Source: Bettongia penicillata ogilbyi (taxonomy: Eukaryota; Chordata; Mammalia; Diprotodontia; Potoroidae). Taken from it: a stretch of 64,000 nt of DNA. Made by a program: the position numbers and the translations under genes. Position 1 is the stretch's first letter. Each line of letters begins with the position of its first letter. The stretch lies in the NCBI GenBank assembly GCA_023548195.1, contig JAJHZJ010000808.1, positions 5,980,889 through 6,044,888 on the forward strand. Reading direction: 5' to 3'. Positions 55,459 to 64,000 of this stretch are shown piece after piece. The notes beneath the pieces are model-generated. The model was not told where the DNA came from. It was given only the letters and a program-made list of their open reading frames with translations, and did no database searches.

Positions 55459-56989
55459 CATGAATTCCTAATCATTTTTGTGTTGTCATTGATCCTTTTA
55501 GCAGTCTGGTGAAGCCTATAGGAACTTTCTCAGAATAATGTTTGTTATTTTTCCATGTAACTGGGAAATAAGATACACAGGCAAGGAGTATAGAAATCTA
55601 TCTTATTATACAGGAAAATAGAAGGGAAGGGCATAAGAGAAGGGGGTGATAGAAAGGAGGGCAGAATGGGTGAAGGGCTAATTGGAAGTAAAACACTTTT
55701 GAAGAGGGATAGGGTGAAAGGAAGGACAGGGATAGGAGGAACAGGATAGAGGGAAATATAGTTACTAATATGAAAAAAATTGTGAAACTGTGAAAAAAAA
55801 TTGAAGCAAGCTTCTCTGATAAACGCCTCATTTCTCTGTGTCAAATTTATGAAAATAAGAGCCATTCCCCAATTGACAAATGATCAAAAGATATAATTAG
55901 TTTTCCTATGAAGTAAAGATATCTATAGTCATATGAAAAATTCTATTGATTGGAGAAATGCAAGTTAAAACAGTTCTGAGGTATTACCTCATAGCTACTA
56001 GTAGATAATAGAATAGAAAAGGTAAATGACAGATTTTGGGGGAGATGTGGGGAAAATGCGACATTAATGTATTGTTGGAGTTGTGAATTGAATAAACCAT
56101 TCTACAGAGCAATCTAGAACTGTGCCTGTGCTATAAAACCATATATACCCTTTGACATAGCAGTACCATTACTAGGTCTGTATCCCCAAAGAGATAAAAA
56201 ACAAAAAGGAAAAGGACCTATATGTACAAAAAATATTTATAGCAGTTCTTTTCTGGGGGTAAATAATTGGAAATTGAGAGGATACACATCAATTGGGGAA
56301 TGGTTGAATAAGTTGTGGTATATAATTGAGATAGAATTCTATTGTACTATAAGAAATGATGAGCAGAATGCTCTCAGAATAACCTAGAAAGACTTATATG
56401 GGTTGATTCAAAGGGAAATGTAATGGGTACAAAGTAACAGCAATATTGTAGGATGATCAGTTGTGAACGACTTAACTATTCTCAGCAATACCATCCATGA
56501 CAACTCTGAAGGACTTGGAATGAAAAATGTTACAGACCTCCAGAGAGAGAAGTGATGGTGACTGAATGCAGATTGAAGAAACTTTCGTTTTTTTTCTTTC
56601 TTTTATCACTTTCTTTTTCTTGTTTTTTTAAACCTATGTTTTCGTTCACAACATGACTATTATGAACATGTTTTGCATGACTATACATATATAATCTCTA
56701 TGGAACTGCTCTCCTTCTCAGTGAAGGGGGGTGAGGCGGGAGGAAGGGAGAGGACTTGGAATTCAAAGTTTTAAAAACAAATGTTAAAAATTGTTGTTCA
56801 TATGAAATGGGAAAATTTAAATACCAAATAAATACAAAAAATGATGTTTGTTGTCTGCATTCACAATTGGAGGGAATGATAAATTTTAGTGAGAGGTTAG
56901 TGAAAATAAAGATGTACTTTTTTCCCATTGAAGTTCACAGATCCCTTGACATCTATCCATAGATTCAGACCCCAGGTTAAGAACCCCTG
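55459..56989. mobile_element. hAT-like MITE with 8-bp TSD, split by an L1
   Basis: Target duplication TTCTAGAG (55451-55458) and TTCTAGAA (56990-56997), 7 of 8 bases equal, as for hAT elements. The right terminal repeat is GGTTAAGAACCCCTG; the left is a decayed complement (CATGAATTCCTAATC). Interior 'agcagtctggtgaagcctat' joins this family to 35020, 50610 and 63655. Too short to encode a transposase. Confidence 0.7.
55547..56843 (+). mobile_element. Chimeric L1: HAL1/L1 3'-UTR piece joined to an ORF2 C-terminus
   Basis: Duplication ATGTTTGTT (55538-55546 and 56844-56852) frames the whole unit. From 55547 to about 55775 it matches HAL1 3'-UTR sequence ('catgtaactgggaaataaga', 'tagagggaaatatagttact', compare 43870 and 43700). 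Then come ORF2 C-terminal coding blocks ('gagccattccccaattgaca', 'accattactaggtctgtatc', 'aattggggaatggttgaata') and a true L1 3' UTR to an A-rich end. A 3' UTR upstream of ORF2 is the wrong order for a normal L1. Confidence 0.7.
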
Positions 56990-57344
56990 TTCTAGAATTT
57001 TGCCAAGAATTTGAAGGTAAGCTCTCAGGCTTTTAATTATGTTCTCTTTCCTGTTTTGAAAATTGGATCAGAATCTGCCTTTATTCAGCCCTCCACTGAA
57101 AAATCACTGATAGTGGTCCATCAATCACACCCACTAGTTCTTTCAGAGCTGGCAGACAGTATATGATTAAGTAAGTGTCAAACATCATCCCCTTCCCCTT
57201 GATTCTCCCTTACAAATTTCACAGGGTATCCAGGGAGGAGCTGCAGAGAAGTGGAAATTCCCTTTCTAGCCCAGTTTGGATTTGAACTATCTTAACTAGA
57301 GAATATGCAAATGTGGAATGGTATATGTCCTGTGATTAAGTGCT

Positions 57345-57500
57345 GATGTAGTGATGTATCTGGAAACAGAAAGGCTGAGAGACTTTTGGGTCCTGCCTCT
57401 GTCCTTCTCCCTTTACGGGCTTGGGCTTCAGTTTCCTTTTCTTTAAAACAGGGATCATTATATACCTCATGGGGCTAATGGGAGTAAAGCAGACTGAAAA
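57345..57500 (+). repeat. MIR-type SINE, degenerate
   Basis: 'cttcagtttccttttcttta', 'aaacagggatcattatatac'. Confidence 0.55.
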
Positions 57501-57564
57501 CGAGAGAAGGAAAGGCAGATACAGCCTCAACACAATACATGCACAAGTACTCTAAAGGGGAAGG

Positions 57565-57808
57565 AAATAAATATTTAGTAGTGCCTGTTCTGGTTCAGGC
57601 ACTTTGCAAATATTATCTCATTTGATTCTTACAACAACCCTGCAGGAAAAGGGCTATTATTATGTCCATTTAATGGATTTGTAACTTAGGCATTTAAGTG
57701 ACCTGCCCAGATTCGCCTGGAAAAAATTATCTAAGTCTATATTTGAACTCAGGTTTATCCTAACCCTAGACCCAGTGCTCTGTCCATTGTACCACCTAGC
57801 TGCCTCTA
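57565..57808 (-). repeat. THER/MIR-type SINE, near full length
   Basis: 'caaatattatctcatttgat', 'cttacaacaaccctgcagga', 'aagtgacctgcccagattcg', head complement 'gtaccacctagctgcct'. Confidence 0.8.
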
Positions 57809-57814
57809 GGAAAC

Positions 57815-58585
57815 AGAGGCATGAGTTACTAAAGTGTACTCTTCATAGGGATAGTTTAGTTCAGTAAGGAGGGAGGGAAGCAACCCAAGGCCATTGGGAG
57901 AGGTATCTACACAGCAGTCTTTTGGGGAAGGGGAGTGCTATGTGTAGTGGGTCCCTGGGATATTAGGGATCTTTAAAAATTCGGCATTCTTATTTAGGAA
58001 ACGATTTCATGTTGGAGGACTTGGTAAGAGAGTGTGTCTGGATCAGGGCAAACCCATCCCTACACTTCTCAAAGTGTGTGCTCTCCTGACGCCAGGTAAC
58101 ACCATCTTTATTATCAAGAGAGAGCAGCATTACTTTTGTACTTAGAACGAGGATTGAACATAGACATAGGAAGATGTTGCTGAGTCTAGTTTGTTTTATA
58201 CCGGAATTGTTTTGTTTTAAAGGGATGGGGATTGTAGCAGGTGGGATGGGTGGAAAGGAGAGTCAGTGGAGTATGGTCCAGGCGTGTGGTGTTGGACATT
58301 CAGAGAGTATCTGTGCCTATTTACGTGTTTGTTTGTGTGTCTGTAACACTACCACTTACTGCTTTCTTATGACTTCCCTAGGGCCTAACGATCGAAGGCA
58401 AACCCAGTAAAGGCCTACAGTCAGCCCCTAGGCCATTTCCTGTATTCCCTGAGTCGGAACAAAAGAAGGCTTTTGAGCAGGATGAACCAAAGCAGGGAGA
58501 AGGCTGCCTTTGTCAAAGCTCATCTGCTCTTTCAGGGGCTCTCTCCCAGTTTCTAGTGTGCTTCTCTGACTTTTCTTCCTATGTT
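57815..58585. other. No clear feature
   Basis: Unique-looking sequence with several CpGs near 58090-58450. The 78-codon frame at 58174-58410 has no motif. Confidence 0.3.
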
Positions 58586-58693
58586 TCTTCCTTCAATCAC
58601 CTGCTCACTCACGTCTAACTCTCCATTACTCCATTTAGGGTTTTCTTGGCAAAGATACTAGAGTGTTTTGCCTTTTCTTCTCCATTCCATCTT

Positions 58694-59703
58694 TTTTTTT
58701 TTTAAAAAATATTTATTTATTTAACTTGTTACATTCGTTTTCACAAATTTTTGGGTTCCAAATTTTCTCCTCTTTTCTCCCCTCCCCCACCCCAATACAC
58801 CAAGCAATCTAATTTTCCCTAACTCCAATCTGCCCTCTCTTCTGTCATCCCTCCCTTCTCTTGTCCCCATCTTCTCTTTTCTCCTGTAGGGCCAGATGAC
58901 TTTCTATTCCTTATTAACTGTATGCCTTCTTTCCTAGTAGCAACAACAATACTAAACAGTTGTTCCTAAAACTTTGAGTTCCAAATTCTCCCCATCCCTC
59001 CCTCCCCACCCATTCCCTTTGGGAAGGCAGGCAATTCAATATATAGTTTTTGCAAATGACTTCCATGATAGTCGTGTTGTGTAAGACTAACTGAATTACC
59101 CTCCATCCTATCCTGCCCCTCATTGTTTCTATTCTGTCTTTTGATCCTGTCCCTCCCCGAGTGTTGACTTCAAATTGCTCCCTCCTCCCATTGCCCTCCC
59201 TTCCCTCATCCCCCCCTTGCTTATCTCCTTCTCCCCCACTTTCCTTTACTGTAAGATAGATTTTCATACCCAAATGAGTGTGCATTTTATTCCTTCCTTT
59301 AGTCAAATGTGATGAGGGTAAACTTCTTGTTGTTTTTTTTTCTCAGCTCTCCTCTTTTTCCCTCCACTAAAAAGTCTCCTACTTGCCTCTTAAATGACAT
59401 ATAATTACCCCATTCCATTTCACCCTCTTTCCTCCCACTATATTTCTCTCTCACCATTTACCTTAATTTCTTTTAAGATATGGTCCCATCCTATTCTATT
59501 CACTCTGTGCTCTCTGTCTCTGTATGTGTGTATGTGTGTGTGCGTGCATGCATGTACATGTATGTGTGTGGTCCCACCAGCTACCCAGTACTGAAAAGTT
59601 TTAAGACTTACAAATATTATCTTTCCATGTAGGAATGTAAACAGTTCACTTCTGGTAAGTCCCTTAAGACTTCTCTTTGCTGTTTACTTTTTCATGCTTC
59701 TTC
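58694..59703 (-). other. HAL1 copy C 3' UTR
   Basis: Same arrangement as copy A: two terminal modules (plus-strand complements near 58749-58775 and 58969-58995), a CA/TG-rich patch near 59515-59570, and G-rich runs. The 130-codon minus frame at 58914-59306 is purine-rich non-coding sequence. Confidence 0.7.
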
Positions 59704-60798
59704 TCATTCTTGTGTTTGAAAGTCAAATTTTCTTTTCAGCTCTGGTCTTTTCATCAAGAATTCTTGAAAGTCCTCTGTTTCATTGAAAGACCATATTTTC
59801 TCCTGAAGTATTATACTCAGTTTTTTTGGGTAGGTGATTCTTGGTTTGAGTCCTAGTTCCTTTGACTTCTGGAATATCCTATTCCACGCCCTTCGATCCC
59901 TTAATGTAGAAGCTGCTAGATCTTGAGTTATCCTGATTGTATTTCCACAATACTGGAATTGTTTCTTTCTAACTGCTTGTAAAATTTTCTCCTTGACCTG
60001 GGAGTTCTGGAATTTGGCCACAATGTTCCTAGGAGTTTCTCTTTTTGGATCTCTTTCAGGTGGTGATCGATGGATTCTTTCAATACTTATTTTAGCCTCT
60101 GGTTGTAGAATGTCAAGGCAGTTTTCCTCGATAATTTCATGGAAGATGATATCTAGGCTCTTTTTTTGGTCATGACTTTCAGGTAGTCCCATAATTTTTA
60201 AATTGTCTCTCCTGGATCTATTTTCCAGGTCAGTTGTTTTTCCCATGAGATATTTCACATTCTCTTCCATTTTTTCATTCTTTTGGTTTTGTTTGGTGAT
60301 TTCTTGGTTTCTCGCAAAGTCATTAGATTCCATCTGTTCCATTCTAATTTTGAGAGAACTATTCTCTTCAGTGAGCTTTTGAACTTCTCTTTCCATTTGG
60401 CTAATTCTGCTTTTGAAAGCATTCTTCTCCTCATTGGCTTTTTGAACCTCTTTTGCCAATTGAATGAGCCTATTTTTCAAGGTGTTACTTTCTTCAGCAT
60501 TTTTTTGGGTCTCCTTTACCAAGGTATTGACCTGATTTTCATACTTTTCTTGCATCTCTCTTCCCAGTTTTTCCTCCACCTGTCTAACTTGCTTTTCAAA
60601 ATCCTTTTTGAGCTCTTCCAAGGCCTGAGCCCACCGGACATCCCCCTGGGATGTCTGGGGTACCGAGGCCCCACCCTCCACGTCTTTCCCTGATGGCAAG
60701 AATATGTCCTCGTCTTCGTCAGATCCAAAAGTCGGGATCATTTGCATCTGTTCAAAAAAACTCTCTATAGTCTTATTTTTCTTCCCTTTTCTAGGCAT
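59704..60798 (-). CDS. ORF1: L1-type ORF1 protein (ORF1p), intact, HAL1 copy C
   Basis: Intact 364-codon ORF from the ATG at 60798, homologous along its whole length to the copy A protein (about 26 substitutions and three in-frame indels by eye, about 92% identity). The expected role is RNA binding and chaperone activity in an element RNP. Shared parts: basic N-terminus, PIP-like N-K-T-I-E-S-F-F (8-15), acidic SDEDED (26-31), coiled coil, RRM region (NRSRRDNLKIMGL), C-terminal domain (RITQDLAASTLRDRRAW). Unlike copy A, the C-terminal block reads YPKKL where A and most L1s have YPAKL. The coiled-coil region lacks three residues (a repeated M-R-E) relative to A. Presence of two intact copies suggests purifying selection in the family or recent spread. 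Confidence 0.9.
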   Translation of the reverse strand: MPRKGKKNKTIESFFEQMQMIPTFGSDEDEDIFLPSGKDVEGGASVPQTSQGDVRWAQALEELKKDFEKQVRQVEEKLGREMQEKYENQVNTLVKETQKNAEESNTLKNRLIQLAKEVQKANEEKNAFKSRISQMEREVQKLTEENSSLKIRMEQMESNDFARNQEITKQNQKNEKMEENVKYLMGKTTDLENRSRRDNLKIMGLPESHDQKKSLDIIFHEIIEENCLDILQPEAKISIERIHRSPPERDPKRETPRNIVAKFQNSQVKEKILQAVRKKQFQYCGNTIRITQDLAASTLRDRRAWNRIFQKSKELGLKPRITYPKKLSIILQEKIWSFNETEDFQEFLMKRPELKRKFDFQTQE

Positions 60799-61480
60799 TT
60801 TCCCAGCCAGTTACTTGAGTTCTGAGATTCCTGTCCACCCCCGCCTATATCTGCCCAGCTAGTGCTTGGGGTCTGAGATTCAAATGGGCTTTCCGCGGCA
60901 GGCACCGCTGCTATTCAATGTGAGCTTTAGTTCTGGTGCTGGGGTGGGGGCAGGGCCGTCTCCCAGGCTCAGCTCCTTCAGGTGGTTTATGCAGAGACTT
61001 TCAGTAATGAAGATCCTGCCTGCTGCTGGGGGAGTCCCGGGCTGCCACCCCCGCCTCTGCCTCCACCGCTTCCTGCCCCTGCCTCTGCCTCCCCCGCTTC
61101 CTCCTGAGGGGGCCCGAGTCACGGAGACACCCCGTTCCCCTCTCGGTCAGCCTAGACATCTCTCTCACTGACCTGTAGCTTCTGTGGGTGGAGGGAGCTT
61201 CCGGGCCGCCGGAGCTTCCGTCCCTGAAGCCTGCTCGGATCAGCTTCTCTGGGGCCGCAGCCAGGGCAGTGCTGGGGTGGAGTCCACTTTCTGGGGTGCG
61301 AGGGACCCTGGGGATGGCTCTCCAGGGCTCTCTGGAATGGAAATCTCTTTCACTATGTTTCTGCACACCCTGCTATGATCCAGAACTTCTGGGGAACTCT
61401 TCTTACATTAAATTTATGGGCTGTGGGTTCGGAGCTCACAAACGTGCATCTTTCTACTCCGCCATCTTGACTCCGCCCCC
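60799..61480 (-). promoter_or_regulatory. HAL1 copy C 5' UTR, presumed internal promoter
   Basis: GC- and CpG-rich, homologous to 6554-7298 but with one instead of two 72-bp units. YY1-like CAAGATGGCGG in element orientation (complement near 61460-61470), about ten bases from the element start. Promoter activity is inferred by analogy with L1. Confidence 0.65.
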
Positions 61481-61654
61481 CTTCTCCATTCCATCTTACA
61501 GATGAGGAAACCGAGGCAAACAAGGTTAAATGACTCATCCAGGGTCACACGGCTACTAAGCATTTGATGCCAGATTTGAACTCAGAAAGATGAATCTTTC
61601 TCACTCTTGGCCTGGCACTCTATCTACTGCAACACCTAGCTGCTTCAAGTCTAT

Positions 61655-62885
61655 CCAAGTCAAAATCTTACAAGATCCTGAGCCCTACTAAAGCTTTTAT
61701 TGATGATACCTGATGTACTTTGGGGTATTCTGTATCTCATTTTCTTAATGAACTTTTGTACCTTGCAAGGTTTTCAAGACCTAAAGAAATAACCTACAAT
61801 AGTGGTACTTCAGGGAGGTACTATGGGATAGATATTTTTGGACAAAGGTGTTTTCCTAATGCTCCTCAAATTATACTCTGGAGCAGAGCCATAACAAGCA
61901 ATTTTTACCCTGGTGGAGGGAGCAGGAAAGGTGTAGACCAAGGAAGAGGATATTTAGGGTATAGTTTTAGGTAAGGGGAAGTTGGGTAGGAAATAGGCAA
62001 TCTAATAACTTTCTGTTTTAACTAATTCTTGCAAATTGGGTATTTCCCTGGGACAAAATTTGTTGTTCTTCTTGGAGGTGGCCACCCTCTTTGGCCACTC
62101 ATAAAGTTGGTCTTGCTTTTGGGATGATGGTGCTATATGACTTGAGTTTTACCAGTGAACATATGTCTTTTGATTTCTGATCTTTCTGTGGGAATTTTCT
62201 TTTCAAAACAAGCATAGATTTATTTAGCTGGCTGTTTATTAACTAGCTAAGCACTGTGTTAAGCAATAAGGGACATATGAAGGAGGTAAAGGCATAATCC
62301 TTCCCTTAATTGCCCTGTCATGGCCCATTTCCCTTTGGGAAATCTTGGAGATGTTTGAGATTTCCAGCTGCAAGCTCCCCTTCTCTGTGTGAAGCATCCT
62401 GAGCCCCACAGCCTTCAAGCAGGTACATGCTGCTCTCCTTCGATTAGATCAGTGCTGATAGCCAGGGTTGCCTTTTCCTTCTCACCTGGTTTTAAAGTGT
62501 GCAGTGAGAGATGCAGAACATGAGCCTCCAAAGCGGCAAAGCAAAGATAACCTTGAAGGGAGCAAACGAACACGCATATTGATAGACTGATGTGTGTGCA
62601 TATTGATTCCTCCTTGCCTCTCCCCGATTTCTTAGGTCTTCTGCTGTTTGTCCAGGCTAGTTAGAAGTAATGCTACAAAATACCCTTTTCCTTCCAACAA
62701 GCCCTGTGCAGATCTTGCAGTTGTTTGTAAATACATAATTGTTGAAGAACACAATGTAGAAGGCAGTATTACTTGGTGGCTACTGATGATATAGAGATCC
62801 ATGGCAGGTACACAGTACCTAGTCCTGTTGGGAGACCCAGGATCATAAGGGGTGGTTCTTCCCTGGATCCCGGTTTGAAAAGTGG
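61655..62885. other. No clear feature
   Basis: Unique-looking sequence. Frames at 61720-61974 (plus) and 62632-62925 (minus) lack recognisable motifs. Confidence 0.3.
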
Positions 62886-62889
62886 GCCA

Positions 62890-63200
62890 GTTAGCAATAG
62901 AACTGGAAACAGAGTGGGTGTTCATTGACTAGGGAATGACTGAACAAACTGTAATATATCAATGTATCACAGTGCTATTGTCCCATAAGAGATGACGTGC
63001 ATGGACAACCCAGAGAAATGTGGGAAGGCTGTGGACCGATGTAGGGGATAGTAAGCAGAAGGAAAACATCATTCAAAATGATTACAATAAAGGCAAAAGA
63101 AAACAGCTCTAAAAGGCAGCTGAACTCAGACACAACTGAAACAATGGAACAAGGATAACAACCTACACACAGCTCTATATACGGTGAGTACTAAAGATGT
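62890..63200 (+). pseudogene. L1-type ORF2 C-terminal/3' fragment
   Basis: 'tgggtgttcattgactaggg', 'aatgactgaacaaactgtaa', 'cataagagatgacgtgcatg': a divergent equivalent of the block at 56270-56370 in the chimeric L1. Confidence 0.55.
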
Positions 63201-63394
63201 TAGTTGAATTGAATTGGATTGTACCATTTAGTGATGTGAAGAAAAGGGAACTTATGAACTAGTATAGAACAGCTAATTGCCATATGTACACTTGTTCAAT
63301 GTTCTTATTTACTTTTAAAAAAAGTTTTTAAAGCTTAATCAAGATTTTATTCTGTACCCAAAAGAAAGGTATTTTTAAACTACTGATGCTTTTT

Positions 63395-63650
63395 TCTTTT
63401 TTTAAAAAATATATTCATTTTATTTATTTTCAATGCTCCACAATCACTACCATGAAACCCAGATTTTTCTTTCTCCCTACCTACCCCTCATAACCCCCTT
63501 CCCTCCCCGAGATGGCATACAATTCCATATAGGATCTAGACATACATTCCCACCGAACACATTTCCATTCAATGTTCTTATTTAATATGACACATAGCTT
63601 TTTAAAACCACACACACACACATAGTGTCTCTCTAGGCAAATCACTTCTC
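63395..63650 (-). mobile_element. L1-type 3' UTR fragment
   Basis: Complement of a LINE 3' UTR: 'ctccacaatcactaccatga', 'gagatggcatacaattccat', preceded by a T-run-containing segment near 63390-63410. Subfamily not determined. Confidence 0.45.
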
Positions 63651-63654
63651 AATG

Positions 63655-63865
63655 CTCTATGAAACTCTAACCTGGGGTCCTCGGAGAAGTGTCAGGGAGG
63701 TCCCTAAAGTTGGATGGGGAAAAATATTACACCTTTATGTTCAGTAACTTTGAACTGAAATTTAGCATGTCCTTCAAATATGAATGAAATATGAAAAGGC
63801 ATCCATGGGCTTCATTAGATCACCAAAAGTCCATGACACACAAAAAGTTAAGAACATTTCCTGCT
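63655..63865 (-). repeat. hAT-like MITE, degenerate
   Basis: 'actctaacctggggtcctcg' at the left and 'caaaaagttaagaacatttc' at the right are decayed terminal repeats of the same family as 55459-56989. Interior 'catccatgggcttcattaga'. Confidence 0.6.
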
Positions 63866-64000
63866 CTAAGAATATAAATTTCAGAGAGAGAGCAGACCTC
63901 CAATGGGGAGTTTCCTTGCTCAGGTGTTCCCTGTATGAATGAAATCAAAGGTCTGGTTCCGATCTATCCCAAAGGAGCAGTGGAAGGAGTGGGGAGATAA

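Larger units (their letters stand above)
54195..57185 (-). mobile_element. Old CR1-like repeat, host of a triple nest
   Basis: Segments 54195-55450 and 56998-57185 read as one old repeat: 'cagccttgtattatctgcaa', 'cattgataaaatgttaaaaa', 'tcacagggcaaggcacagat', 'aggactttgtcagatgtttt', 'ttaataatttgttctagag', then beyond the insert 'tctagaattttgccaagaat' and 'ccactgaaaaatcactgata'. I know this block as a widespread amniote LINE-related repeat, probably CR1 in reverse. The family name is not certain. Confidence 0.55.
58694..61480 (-). mobile_element. HAL1 copy C: ORF1-only L1-like retrotransposon, full length
   Basis: 2.79-kb minus-strand element between perfect 17-bp duplications CTTCTCCATTCCATCTT (58677-58693 and 61481-61497). 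Order in element orientation: G-rich start with a YY1-like motif, GC-rich 5' UTR (682 bp), intact ORF1, about 1.01 kb of 3' UTR, poly(A). No ORF2. A perfect duplication, an intact ORF and a retained CpG-rich 5' UTR suggest a fairly recent insertion. It is nested in a SINE, so it postdates that SINE. Confidence 0.9.
58591..61648 (-). repeat. Marsupial tRNA-related SINE interrupted by HAL1 copy C
   Basis: Right part 61498-61648 ('acagatgaggaaaccgaggc', 'gggtcacacggctactaagc', head complement 'ctgcaacacctagctgctt'); left part 58591-58693 ('gggttttcttggcaaagata'). The two parts join perfectly when the insert and one 17-bp duplication are removed. Confidence 0.85.

Overview
This window is repeat-dense vertebrate nuclear DNA, almost certainly from a marsupial. 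The evidence is the tRNA-related SINE whose head reads GGCAGCTAGGTGGCACAGTG, the abundance of MIR/CORE-SINE, L2 and CR1-type LINE copies, and L1-type elements with marsupial-like 3' ends. The species cannot be named from the sequence. I find no host protein-coding exon, no tRNA or rRNA gene and no CRISPR array. Apart from the retroelement ORFs, the annotation is one of nested transposons in a gene-poor region. G+C is low except in two short CpG-rich islands, both of which are retroelement 5' UTRs.

The most interesting component is a set of three complete ORF1-only L1-like elements (the half-L1 or HAL1 architecture): copy A (4431-7298, minus), copy B (41468-44127, plus) and copy C (58694-61480, minus). 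Each has a 5' UTR starting with a YY1-like motif, an ORF1, about 1 kb of G-rich 3' UTR and flanking target-site duplications. None has any ORF2. A and C keep intact ORF1s of 362 and 364 codons, about 92% identical by eye. They carry a GC-rich 5' UTR unrelated to that of the older, broken copy B. Their ORF1 N-terminus holds an acidic patch and a PCNA-binding-like motif.

Layout. 1-4.1 kb: an old unnamed repeat, then a CR1-type LINE split by two MIRs. 4.1-9.3 kb: a three-level nest of L1 ORF2, a defective class II-like endogenous retrovirus with a 6-bp duplication, and HAL1 copy A inside its 5' LTR. 9.4-12.4 kb: old repeats. 12.4-18.3 kb: a long decayed L1 with both ORFs, split by an L1 3' end, an L2 and a SINE. 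18.4-28.6 kb: SINE, L2, CR1 and L1 scraps. 28.6-29.4 kb: repeat-free sequence rich in homeodomain and POU-like motifs. 29.5-38.7 kb: old repeats, an unrecognised 172-codon open frame, a 67-bp direct repeat, and the decayed C-terminus of a non-L1 LINE. 41.5-44.1 kb: HAL1 copy B. 45.5-46.3 kb: a second repeat-free stretch with retained CpGs. 47.4-48.4 kb: a solo LTR inside a SINE. 54.2-57.2 kb: a second three-level nest (CR1-like element, hAT-like MITE, chimeric L1). 58.6-61.6 kb: HAL1 copy C inside a SINE, with a perfect 17-bp duplication.

How the parts interact: HAL1 has no reverse transcriptase, so its ORF1 RNP is inferred to be copied by an L1 ORF2 protein supplied in trans. The SINEs are inferred to depend on LINE machinery in the same way. 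The nests give a relative order of activity: CR1, L2 and MIR oldest, then L1 with ORF2 and the hAT-like MITEs, then the ERVs, with HAL1 A and C among the youngest. Repeat family names rest on pattern recognition by eye, and element edges are approximate unless a target-site duplication is given.
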